Below, one piece after another: positions 23,840-36,100 of a stretch of 64,000 nucleotides of DNA; position 1 is the first letter of the stretch, and every line of letters starts with the position of its first letter. Both the position numbers and the translations under genes were made by a program. A model generated the notes under the pieces. That model was not told the origin of the DNA. It saw only the letters and a list, made by a program, of their open reading frames with translations, and searched no databases. The stretch comes from Acanthococcus lagerstroemiae (Eukaryota > Arthropoda > Insecta > Hemiptera > Eriococcidae), in contig CM063113.1 of assembly GCA_031841125.1 (NCBI GenBank), positions 25,627,312 to 25,691,311 on the forward strand. Reading direction: 5' to 3'.

Positions 23840-26800
23840 AGAGCATGCGTGTTTGTGCTTGTGTCGAAATTTCTGATTACATCATGCAGGTGGTAAGTTT
23901 AACTTTAACCATATTAGCTTCCACCGCAAGTTCAACTTTAATAATTAATCTCCCTCGCGATTAATTACTACATTAATAAGGAAGAAATAATTCAATCATA
24001 ACTCACGATTCGGAAATTGTAAAATATTAGTTATAATCGTCACTCTGCTTCTACGAATTATTTCACATGTGGCTTCTGTTTCAGACTGCTGATGCCGCGG
24101 CCATGTATTTTATACTTTGAAGTTTCTCAGACGGATTCCTATCATCGATGTTTATAAAATGGTGAATCCGTGTTTGTCCTGGCCGGGGGGGGGGGTATTC
24201 CTTTCAAATATCATGTATAATCCAGCGCGGTATCGCCTGTTGAACTGGAAATCAGCTGGCAGCCAAAAAGTCAACGACCAATCTTTTTTGTGATGTGGAA
24301 CGCGACAGCTGAAAGCCTTACTTAGAAATTCAAGTAGTCTGTGGCTAAACAGAAAATCGTACTTCTTAGCCTTCCTTGTTTGGCTTTTTACTTACACTTC
24401 TTTTTTTTTTCTTTTTTTCTAGCTTTCGATTACACTTTTTAAATGAATACCTGATTCCCGAATAAAATTCTCAGTGGCTTATGAGTATAGAAGCTAAGAT
24501 GTGGCAGCTTATAGGAAATAGCCGGTTGTGGAATCGAACAGCTGTAGTTTGATAAGAGTTCAAATGTTCCCGGGAACCGTTAGCCAGTCCTGCCTCCACA
24601 TAGAGAGTAACAGCTAACTGAAGGTAAAAAAAAATTGAGTTCCGGATGCTGCTAGCTTCGAGTCTGAGGTACTGCTAGTTCCATGTATTTGTACAGGTAT
24701 GACACATTAGCAATCTAGCAGTCAATCTTCCGATGTTTGGGGAGGAGGTAAATTCTTCCGCTGTTATTAACCACGTACTTTTGACCACTCGTATCTAGCT
24801 GGCTTATTGCCGGAGACCGATTCAACTGAGTAGTAAAATATTATTTTTAGTTGACTGGGCATTTTTCCAAAAAGGCATCCTTAACCCCTCAACTTCTTGA
24901 ACCCTTCCTCCTAAAAATGATGGTGATGGTGGCCTGCATCTTCTATAACCTGTGTACTGTCTCAGTGAACCATCCGAATTTCTGACTATTTTCTTGAGGG
25001 TGGGATCTTCAACAATTGTATAACCTTCCTCTTGTATGCAAGTGATCTCTTGCAGAATCGTGTAACCTTTCCTTCTTTTTTTTTTTTTTTTTTCTTTTTT
25101 TTCTAGGAAAAGGAAATAGCAGAACAGTCGAACTTTTTTTTAACTTAAAAAATGTAGGCGCTGTAGTATGTTTCTGTCTCAGGACTTGTCTGAAGAATCC
25201 GCCGCTGGGTATAGCTCTCAGTTACTGGTTCTTAGTATCCGGCTTCCAAATTACTAAAATAATTGATTTATCTCGGATTGTAGCTCATTTCTAGCCCCTT
25301 GTTTAGAGTGGCAGGGTGATATCATTAAACGATCCTAGCGCCTGTCAGAAAACTTAAACTGCAAATTTATTCAGCGATTTCCCCTCTGTATATGATTATA
25401 CCTTTTCCACTTGTAATTTTAAAGAACAGCTTGCAATTTGAGGTATTCTGAAATAAGGTAACAATTTTCCAAAATACAGCAGTCTTCACGATGTTAGATT
25501 TGGGGGGGGGGTAGCTTCAACCAGGTCGTAGTGACGAGAGATATAAGACGGAGGGCATATAGTTTTAACAGTCGGTGTTTGTCAAATTCCTAATTCTAAA
25601 AGCCAGTTAGCGAACTTGTAAAAGTGAAGATGTTCTCTCATATTTCCTGTGATTTTTTTACATTTTAGTCGGCATTTTTGCTGTCAACTTCCCTCCCCCA
25701 CATCAAAAAATCTAGCTGTAGCCCCGCGCCTCTCTCGAACATTTCCTTTATTAGTCGATTAACCAAAATGTTCACATAATAGCGAGGAGGTTAAAATTTC
25801 TTGGAGATCTTTCTTTTGCAAAAAATTTCATTTCTCAACCATTTTCCATGAGAAAACCAGTTATGAATTTCTACTATTACCGACATACTTTACCGTTGCA
25901 TATTTTGGAATTACACAGGCCAAAGAATTTGAGAACTTTTTTCAATTAAGGAACTGGAACCGGAATATCTACCTGGCTTCTCCAGCTGTGAAACCGAAGA
26001 CACTATCTGGTCTTCAGATGATTACTGCTAGTACAGATGCATTTCCGTCATAAAGATGCCGGTACAGTGCCCTCTCTTTTCAGTACATGAAACAACTGTC
26101 CTTCATTCATAATGGTGTGTTTGCGTAAAATAAGGAAACATTGGCTCGTCTAGAAACATCTTCAACGGTACATTGGTTTTAACAATGAACATTATATGCC
26201 AGCGAAGACGTCATTTCTTCAATTCAAGAACAAAACTGTAATTTACGAAAACTCATTAAAATTGGGACCCATTACTGGCCGTATTGTGGGCTACTGTCTT
26301 CACGTACTTCAAGTAGCCGCATTCCCAGTTCTCAACGCGAGAAAATTATCGTAAAATTTACAGACAACAATAAAAATACCGTGGAATGCCAAGATACTCC
26401 GTTGACCTGATGGCTCATTTATTTGACTTACGGAGTTAATATTGAGTCAACATGTTTGTCTTGATTAACCAAGGTTGAGGAATACTTTTTGAACGCCGCT
26501 TATATTTAGATTAGGAAGTTTGGAAATGTAAAATTTACTCTCCTCTACATTTGTCCAAACCTTTTGTAAAATGAGAAAAAAAGGTCAAAAACTGTGAATA
26601 TCTATGGTGAAAATGTGTGAGCCGTCCATTTATGACGTTGTGGGGAAGGGCAGATATGGAGAAATAGTAAAAATCAATTTTATGGAGATTCGGGTGCAAA
26701 AAAAATTGTATAATTGAAAACTTCTCCCATATGATGGTTTTCGAAATTCTCAAGAAAAATCGATAAAGAGGTTTACGCTCCTAAAAATTTCCCAGCGGGG

Positions 26801-27108
26801 AGAGGATGACAATTTTTTTGAGTATTTAGGAGATCATTCCCCAAATTGTCAAAAAATATCATAATTCTGTGCCAACTTTTCATTTGACTGGTTTTTCGGT
26901 AGATGACCCCGCATTTATTTCAAATTGCAGAGTGTGTAAGTTTGTTTTTGAATCACCTTGTTTTGATTCAATGTGTTCTTGTAACTATCAACTCATAAAT
27001 ATAATATAAGTAACTGGAGGTAAACTGTAAATGTCACCCTTAAGTAATATATAATAGATTCTGACCAGGAATGTAGATGCGTATTTGAGTCAATACTCTT
27101 CCTTGCAG
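23840..27108. other. Intergenic upstream of P450 copy 2, no gene recognised
   Basis: About 3.3 kb searched for an anchor-plus-GPPxLP exon and for a 107-bp exon ending in PED-x-Q before a GT. Neither was seen on the forward strand. It contains poly-T/T-rich runs near 25075-25105 and several G runs (24185, 25502). No other coding or RNA signal was recognised. Confidence 0.45.
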
Positions 27109-30100
27109 ATCATCTCGAACAAAGCTTTGGATAAGGGCGTCAGATTAAATGTCCTTTCTGAACTTTTAGGAGATGGATTGATCACATCTGGAGGTAATGT
27201 CACAGAATAGAATTTCACTATTTTAGTTTTACTTCGAAGTACAATGCATGCTGTGTAGCATAATGTTTTCAAACTTAGTTTTATGCTTGAGTGCTTGAAA
27301 TAGGTAGGTAATCCGTCTAGCTTGTGTCTTGGCACCCCGTTTGAGTCTAAAGATTCATGGCTGCTTCAAATCTTCATCTCATTAAAAAAAAAAAACACAA
27401 AAAAACAGAATTATTTCTTCCACTACATTTCTTTTGGATAGGATGCCCGTAGTTGTATCCGTAAATAGTTGTAGCTCTTCGATGTGATGAGTTTCAGTAT
27501 ATCCGTCAGCTGATAGGGTACATTAATTCGGCCGCCGTCCAGTAAGCTTTTCAGATAGTAGTGGAGTATTTTAAGTAACCTACAAATGTCCACTAGGTTC
27601 GCGATTAACGGTGCATGTAGAAAATTCGGTTGGTTTGACATGATCATGCACACAACACTATTTTACCACTTCTAATATTGACTATATTGCTAGCAATGTT
27701 CACTGGCTGTCAAAACGTCAGTGCCGTCCCGAGGGGGAGGGGCATTTTTCCTGAGGCCTCGCACCTATCAAGGCCTCGCGCGGCCTTGAAAATGTGCTTA
27801 GAAATATTAAATATTATCGCGAGGCCTTGATAAAAAAATTTGCTGCGCTTTGTGTTGAATTTTGCCTCAGGCCTCGCAAAGTCATATAAACAGGCCCATT
27901 TGAAAGGTGAAATGTCAAATTTGGATCCCAAATTGGGGTTACACTGAAAATCTGATTACATTCTCAACTCTACAATCCATGATGTTTCGTTTGATATTTT
28001 GACTTAGGGTGACCTGTCACTGCTTCTCACTGTGAGGGGGAAATATTTTTTCACCTTGAAATAAACTAGAGCTTAGCCTATGAAGATATCCGTATGTCTC
28101 TTCACAAAAAATAGAGGCTTTTCGTGCTATAGCCTGTATAAATGATGTAAGATTTTCTCACATTGTGTATTTCATGTTTTCCACCAGTTGAAAGGTGGAT
28201 GAAGCACCGGAAAGTCTTAGCTCCTGCTTTCAATCGTACCGTTTTGTACGGTCCTCAGTTAGAAATATTTAACAAACAGAACCAGCAGCTGGTCCAGAGA
28301 TTGAAGATACATGCGAACACCAATAAACAGTTTGACGCTTGGCCTTTTATTTTTAGAACAATCTTCGACATATTAATGGGTTTGTCAACCATTTTTTCCC
28401 CTTTTAGAGAGAGAATGAATGAAAATTCATCAAGCTAATAATTTTTACATTTCATAGAAGCGGCAATGGGAGACATTGATCATATGGTGAGAGAAGATGT
28501 AATTTTGAAAATGAATGAAGATACCCTCAAGTAAATTGAACTGATTTCATCGATATTCCTAATAAAATCCGATTCTGAGTTGAGAATGGTCACGAAACGA
28601 AAAGAAATTTTCATTGAAACTGACTCATGTCAAAGAACTTTTTATCCCATAACTGAAAATATATCCTCTAGGGTGTCCCTTATTCTACAAGTTTTTGCTA
28701 ATCGATTTAATGCGCGCTGAAATTTGTTCCAATGGACTTAGAAACTCGCCATAAAAAATTTGAGTTCAATCTGAGGTCATTAACCGTGGCGCTTTGACCT
28801 TGAAGTTATGTGTAATACTGAGATTTTACAAAAAAACACGAATATCTCAGAACATATCAACTTCAAGATCAAAATGAATATAAGGTAAAATATTTCCTGT
28901 TAAATTTTCTATAAGAAAGATCCCATCCAGTTTTTCTTTAGAACGCTTATTTACCGAAATATTCGTAACAATGTGTGAAAGTTTCGAGGAACATGATTTT
29001 TATTATTTTTTTCATAAGCGATCTTTACTATAGTGCCCTTAGTGAAAACTGACGCTTTTCAAGTTCAAAGGCTGTCGCTATGTAACTGAGACTAAAATTC
29101 GTAAGGCCCACCAACGCTACCTATCGGCGTTTCAACGCATTTGGGGAATAATTTGGTTCATTAGCTATTGATTGAGACCTAGCCGAGCTCATTTGATGGA
29201 AACTCGCTGTTCCAGACCAATTTGACAGAAACCTAATGCGTTGACCCCTCCAGGTTTTTTAAAGATTTTTTTAAAGAAGGAAAAAAGCAGACGATTACAA
29301 AATTTTTCATTAATCATCTTTTCCAAAATAAGCGTCATTCATGGCTATACAGGCGTTCATTCGTTCTTGCCATTTATCGAACGTTTTCGCATATTCCGCC
29401 AGCGGTAACGAGGGAAAAAACATCTGCACCACGGTGATGACTTCTTGATTCGCGTTGAATTGATGACCGCGTAAGGCTGTCTTCAGTTGAGGAGATAACC
29501 AAAAGTCGCAGAGAGCGAGGTCAGGACTATACGGGGTTGGGGGTGAATTGTGATTTTTTTAGAAGTCATCACCGTGGCGCAGATGTTTTTTTCCTCGTTA
29601 CCGGCGGGAGAATATGCAAAAACGTTCCATAAATGGCAAGAACAAATGAACGCCTGTATAGCTATGAATGGCGCTAGTGCGCACTCAATCGATTGGCGGA
29701 AACTTGTGAAATAAAGGACCAGAGGCGATTGGGGGGATGTGGGGCAAGCCACTAGAGAAAATTTAGCTTTCTCGCAAAGAGGGGGTCCTATATTTACTAA
29801 GTGCATAAGAGAGGCAGATAAAAAAGGATATTCCTTTATTATAACTTAAAGTAAAGATATTGGGGAGGGGGGCTCGTGCCTCCCGACGCTACGGCACTGT
29901 AAAGGACACCCTAATGTCCTCTAATTTCTAGTTTATAAATAAGAAGTAAATTTAGGTATAATCGTGAAGTGTTATAGGTCATACGGGCATTGATATACGT
30001 AATATGAACGTCTTCCAGGGCATCAATTTTCATTGCAAAACGTATTTACCAGCCATGGTTGCAGATAAAACCAATTTTTAACGTGTACAAGTTTTTCACA

Positions 30101-33100
30101 GGACAGAGCACCGTATTTGAAGACGCTCAACACGTTTTCCTCAAGGTAATAATATACTGTATCTATGGTGTACGAGAGATGATTAAAATTAGCCCAGACG
30201 TTTAACTAAGGCAAGTACAACAAACGCAAAGCCTGGAAACCTTAGAGTCGTATCCAGATTGAGATGTAAGAGTAGGATATAGCTTCCTTAATGTTTATGC
30301 CTACGTTAGCCAGTAATAATTATTAATACGAATTTTATTGTAATTTTGTGAACAGGCTTTGCAAAAAAAGAAAGAAAACTATTTCAAGGAAAAGGAAAAA
30401 GAGCAAGACAGCCTAACTGAAAAGGGTAAGCAGGTGGCGGTACTTGAGTACCCTTTGAATAGTTCACAACTTATAAAATTCTGTATTAGATTCAGAGACG
30501 TATATAGCCATTGAGGGGGGCAAGGGAGGGGTCGCCCCATTGGAATACACTTCAACATATCGATGGTGACATGCACAAAATGCTTAAGTGACATTTTGGT
30601 CAAAAATGAGTTAGATACAGAAACAAGAAGGTAAGCAGGCTGACTACCAGCCTACACTGATAACAGAACGAAATAATTCACCATTTCACCCCCAGGCAGC
30701 AGTACTCGAAAATGTGTTAAATGCATCGAAAACTGTATTAAAAAGTGTGAAATTTATTTTCTACCGCCATTTCTTTCGTATCAACAAAAATTTTACTTGA
30801 ACTGAATGAAATGGCCATAAAGCACCGCCTCTTGGTCTCTCTTAGTTATAGGTCACGTATTTTCTACAAACTGGAATGCTAGAAAAAGAAAAAATTTGAA
30901 AATCATAATTTTTTATGTAAATAATTATATTTATCTGAATTTTTAAGCTCGAAAACTGAAAGTGAGGTCATTGACTATTTTTGAAGGGTATGAAGGAGGA
31001 AATCGTTTGCCGTGAAAAAATCGCTCAGTTCGGAGAATAATTTCGCTGAAAATTTAAATAAATATAAGTTTCCCACGTCATTATGAAGTAAAACAACTGT
31101 CGTGCATATTCGGTTGATCCAGCTGTGGTAATTTTCTCCAGTAGTTATCGTGACTATCTTTCATTACGAGAAAGGTCCATCAGTCTATCTACGAAGAATG
31201 TTGAGGAAACTATTTTCCATTAATGCTGCACATTAATTTTTTCAAATGTCTGTATATTTGCCCCTTCAAATGTAAGAAGAGGCAAACATATCTACCCGTT
31301 GGCAAGATGAGTTGCTTTCTAACTCAGTTGAAGGAGGATCAAGTATTTGAGACACACTATCCATTATTACAAGTTGCAGCTGAAATTCAAGTCGGAGTTC
31401 AGCACTTAACTGTTATGTGGCACTTGAACTGACTTGAGTTCACAAATTATCGTCTCTGTAAAATGGAGAAAAATATTATAAATTGCTAAGTTCAAGTAAT
31501 AGCATCTAACCTGGCAATTTTGTTGTTAGAAAAATCCTATAAGTATTTTGTGGACGTCCTGTTACGCCTGTATGACGAGCATCAGTTTACATATAGAGAC
31601 ATGATAGATGAAACGTTCACATATATGTTCGCGGTGCGTAGTTTTACATCATTCGTACCTGTTTAATTTGTTTTATTAAGAACTTACAACAGACACGCGA
31701 AGCGGACTGATGAGAATAACTGCTGACTAATTTTCTCAAACATTTATTCCCAAAGTTTGAAATATTGAATTATCGGTGACTCCAGAAACAGAAAATCAAA
31801 CTGATTTCTCAGACTTAACTGTTCTGGAAAAATTACTCTTCAATCCTAATTTTCGTAATTTTTGTTTTACCCTACTTGTCTTGCAGCTCTGCCTGTAACT
31901 GTAAGGATGTGTATATGGATACCTTATTCAGTATTAGAGTCTGAAACGAATTGCAGAGGAGGGAGGGGGCAATTACAAAACCTGGTCACTGGGATTTGGT
32001 ATGTTTTCTTAAAATTTGAACATTTTGAACGGAAGAGACTTGCTTTCTCTCATATTCATGCCACTGCATTAACTAAATGCAAAATGAAAAACGAACAGGA
32101 ATTTAGATTTGAAAAATTAATTTGGTCTTATCAGTGCAAATGCTGACTATGTTAGAATGATTACAATTCGATGTAGCGTTCTTGAGAACGGCTAAATATA
32201 GGCCATCTAAAAATAAGAGAATGACAACTTTACTCTATTTCGCATTCGTACCAAAAATTAAAACCTATTTCATTGACAACGAAGCAATTTCCAAGAAATA
32301 TACACGGTGTTTCTTAGGCAATGACCCACTTCCACTTGGTAAGTAGGCAACCTACCCTGACAATATGTAGATATGTTTGCATACTCTTACTTTTGGAAGG
32401 CTGAGTTATGGTCCAATTTTGAAAAGTTTTCTATTTTTGAATTTTTATTATTTTTTCTTTCCACGACTGGAGATAGAAAAATGATATCAATAATTTTAGT
32501 ACAAATTTTATCAGAAAATTTTCATACTTTTTCAATTTCTTGTGAAACTTGCCCTCTTAAGCTCCTGTTTTTGTATTTGCAATAGATTGTATATTAAATT
32601 TCTCAGGTATTAGCATTTTATTGTATCTGGATCAGAACTGTTCAAAATGGAATTCCAGATATCCCTGTTAAGAATTTTATTTCTTTTTAACACAGATGCA
32701 CAGACCTTATGAAGATAATGATCATCTTGTTCAGCTACTTTACCACTTCACAGAGTTATATCGTTTATGGGGCTTATTCATCTCCAAGGGGTCAACAGCA
32801 AATTTATCAGATGAGAAGTATCTACAAAAGTTCTATGCCACTAGAGTTGAAATGGAAAATTTTTGAGAGCAACACGATGGCAGTGTTAACATACGTTTCA
32901 CAAACCTGGGCTCCGACAGAAACTCAGCTAGTAGGGGTGGCGAGGACCCAAATAGCGATGGAGATCCATAATCGGAATAAAAAGAGCTGACAGGTGGAGC
33001 AACATAAGGATTAGAATGAAAACACAAATGACTGACTGCAGGAATAGGATCAAGAAGCTCAAGATGGACTACGCCAATCATGTTGCCACGAGGGGGGAGG

Positions 33101-36100
33101 AAGGTAGGTGGGAAAGGAGAGTTACGGAATGACAACCTAGAGCTAACAAAAGGAAGGTAGGGAGACCGAAAAAGAGATGGAAATATGAAATTATACAGGT
33201 AGTAGGGGTAGCTTGTGGAAGGGACGCCAGGAATAGAAGGGCATGGAGACGGATAGGGGAGGCCTATGCCCAAGGCTGGATGGACGGGTTCGTTTAGGAC
33301 TATGTTATGCATTTTTCCCCTGGATTATATTATGATATTTTTCTCATTTGTATATACTACAACATATTACTGTCAATAGTAAGGTGTAAATCTGTAAATT
33401 AAGCCCTAACGAACTCGTAACGTGGCTGATATAAATAAATACATAAATAAATAAATATTAAATTTTACAAAATAGTAGAACCACCACACTTTGCATGGGC
33501 CTCAATTTCAAATATAGGCAAATAGATGAAAGAAGGGAGGTAAATAAGCCCCATAAAAACGATATAGCTCTGTGAAGTGGTAAAGTAGCTGAAGAAGATG
33601 ATTATTAATATCTTCATAAGGTCTGTGCATCTGTGTTGAAAAGTAATAATATATTTTTAACGAGGATATCTTGAACTCCATTTTGAGCAGTTCTGATCCA
33701 GATACAAGAAAATGCTAATAGCCTGGGAAATTTAATGTGCAATCTATTGCAAATACGAAAACAGTAGCTTAAGAGGGCAAGTTCCACGGGAAATTGAAAA
33801 AATGTGGAAATTTTCTGATATAATTTGTACTAAAATTGATTTTGACCATAACTTAGCTCCTTCGAAAGACAAGCGTATGCGAACATATCTACATGTTGTT
33901 GGGGTAACTTGCCTACTTACCAGATGGAAGGGGAGTCATTGCAAAAGAGACACCTTATAGATATTATTCCTTTTATAATTATTAATCATTAGTTTTATAC
34001 CTATTTAGAAGCAACTAGCAGATACCTAATAGCCTTACTTTATTTCTCTGTAGGGTTCTGAAAGCTCTTCTCTGACGAGTTGTTTCACATTAATGATGCT
34101 AGCTATGAGACAAGATATTCAGGTCAGTTAAAATAGAAATTTTGATTTATGATTATCTACCTAGTTGGTCCAAATATTGAAATAGAATTGAATGCTAGTT
34201 TTCCGGAAGGTTCTAACAATATGACCTTCTTGAAAATCAGTCCTTAATTCTTATAGAGAGTCAGGACCATAGCTCCAGGAGGCATTCCCATCCCTATCAT
34301 TTTTAGTCAGAAAATTGGTAATATCAGGTGCTCAATTGCATAAGTGGAAATAAACCACTTGTTTAGGGGAGGCTTAAGCCCCAAGTTCCATATAAGGCAC
34401 TGTACTACGAAGATACAAAAAATGAAAAAACGCAAGTAAACTGTTAAATTATATTATTTAAAAAAATACGAATTCTATCTGGGGGGCTAATTTTTTGTTA
34501 GGGGTCTCAGCCCCCCCCCCCCCCCGCATGTGCTCAATTGGCAAATTCACGCATTTTAAAAGGTTGTTTTTTTAATTTTTTTTTTTTAGTTAGAAAAGGT
34601 TTATGTATTCTTGCCTCCCGAATAAATTTATTCCGCTATACAGCGCTAGAACGTTAACCAAAATGCTTGCCAAGAGTGAGCTTTATTTATTATAGTCTGC
34701 CTGCTTCATGTTTCTGAATAATTCTGTTGCTTGGTCATTGCTTTCAGGACAAAGTGTATGAAGAAATACACGACGTGTTTGGAAGCATTGATCGGTTGAT
34801 AACCGTGCAGGATCTGAAGGCATTACGGTTTCTTGAACAGTGTATAAAAGAGACTCTTCGCGTATTCACGCTTCTTCCAATAATAATTCGATTTGCAGAG
34901 GAAGATTTGCAGATAAGTAGTAAGTAGCTAAGTACCTATCATTGGTACATGGTACCTCCCACGGGGTATAACGAATCCACAACTGAGGAACACTTGCCGA
35001 TAAGGTAGTAGAGGTCTATTGAACGTTTTCTGATGAATGGTCTGAGGGGTGTGCCCAGTGAATTTCCAAGGATAGATAGACAGACAGTTAACATATCCAG
35101 TGTATGTTCTGTAAACAAGCTAGCAGATTTCTACTAGATATTTTATCTTATAGATGCACAGCATATTTTAAGCAATTTTCAGTGGGCGGCACTAATAATT
35201 TTAAGTGACCATTTTTTCATGTGTCATAGTTTGCTACATACATAATGCTTCTCTTCCTAAAATACCTTTACTCCCCCCTTCCTCCTATTAAACCATTTCT
35301 AGTGATCGGCTGGATACCTAATCATGAAAGACTGAAATTAAATAAACCATGAGGTGAGGGTGAATCTCCGTTAATTGATTCACTATTTGGTTGTAATTGT
35401 GGTAGTTGACTGCAAATAGACATTATGTAATAATCCTCTTCTTCAAGCGCCGCATCCAATGCCGGACCTTGGCGATCGAGGTTTGCGACTCTCCTGGGTA
35501 GGTTAGGCCGGGTAGTTTGCCGGTGTTTTCGCCCCGGTTTTTGTTGTGTTAGAGTTCTCCTTCTCTGTACCGAAGAGTGTGCAGCCACAATTCGCTTCTT
35601 AATCACGTGTTTTACGACGGTAAAAAAGCTGCCCACGACGTGCACACTCACAGTGCCAATTTATCTGATCTGGTGGTAGCACGCCCTGCGAGTGCAATGC
35701 CTTGTTCGTGTGAACTGGCGGGAGTTACAGGACGTGTTAAGTTTACACTTCCATTAACACTGTCGTCGCGTGTTTGCTAGGATGTTAGTGAGGGTATTAG
35801 AATATCACTAGCGTTCCGGTGTAGGTGGGACTCGAACCCGAGATGCAAGGATTGCGAAGCGGGCACGTTACCTCTTGGCCACGCAGCGACCTCATGGGAT
35901 AATTGGTGTGGTGGGACGTATGGCGATGCACGCATGCCAAAGTGGCCCCTGAGACACCGCACCCCCGGCACCGGAAACTACCCTTTCGGGTATCGCATCA
36001 GTACCGATGGAATTCATGTGATAATTATAGTACACCTTAGTTCCACTTCTGACTTCAAAATACCCTATAAGTACTAATTTTGACACTAATTGCCTTCACC

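Noticed and set aside
23719..23964. 81-codon forward frame ending in a GT
   Set aside because: Starts inside a dispersed repeat that also occurs at 35.9 kb; considered and dropped as a possible first exon of P450 copy 2 because no anchor or GPPxLP motif is present.
35815..35893. Functional tRNA gene on the minus strand
   Set aside because: The B box is perfect but acceptor and anticodon stems do not pair, so it is kept only as a tRNA-like repeat.
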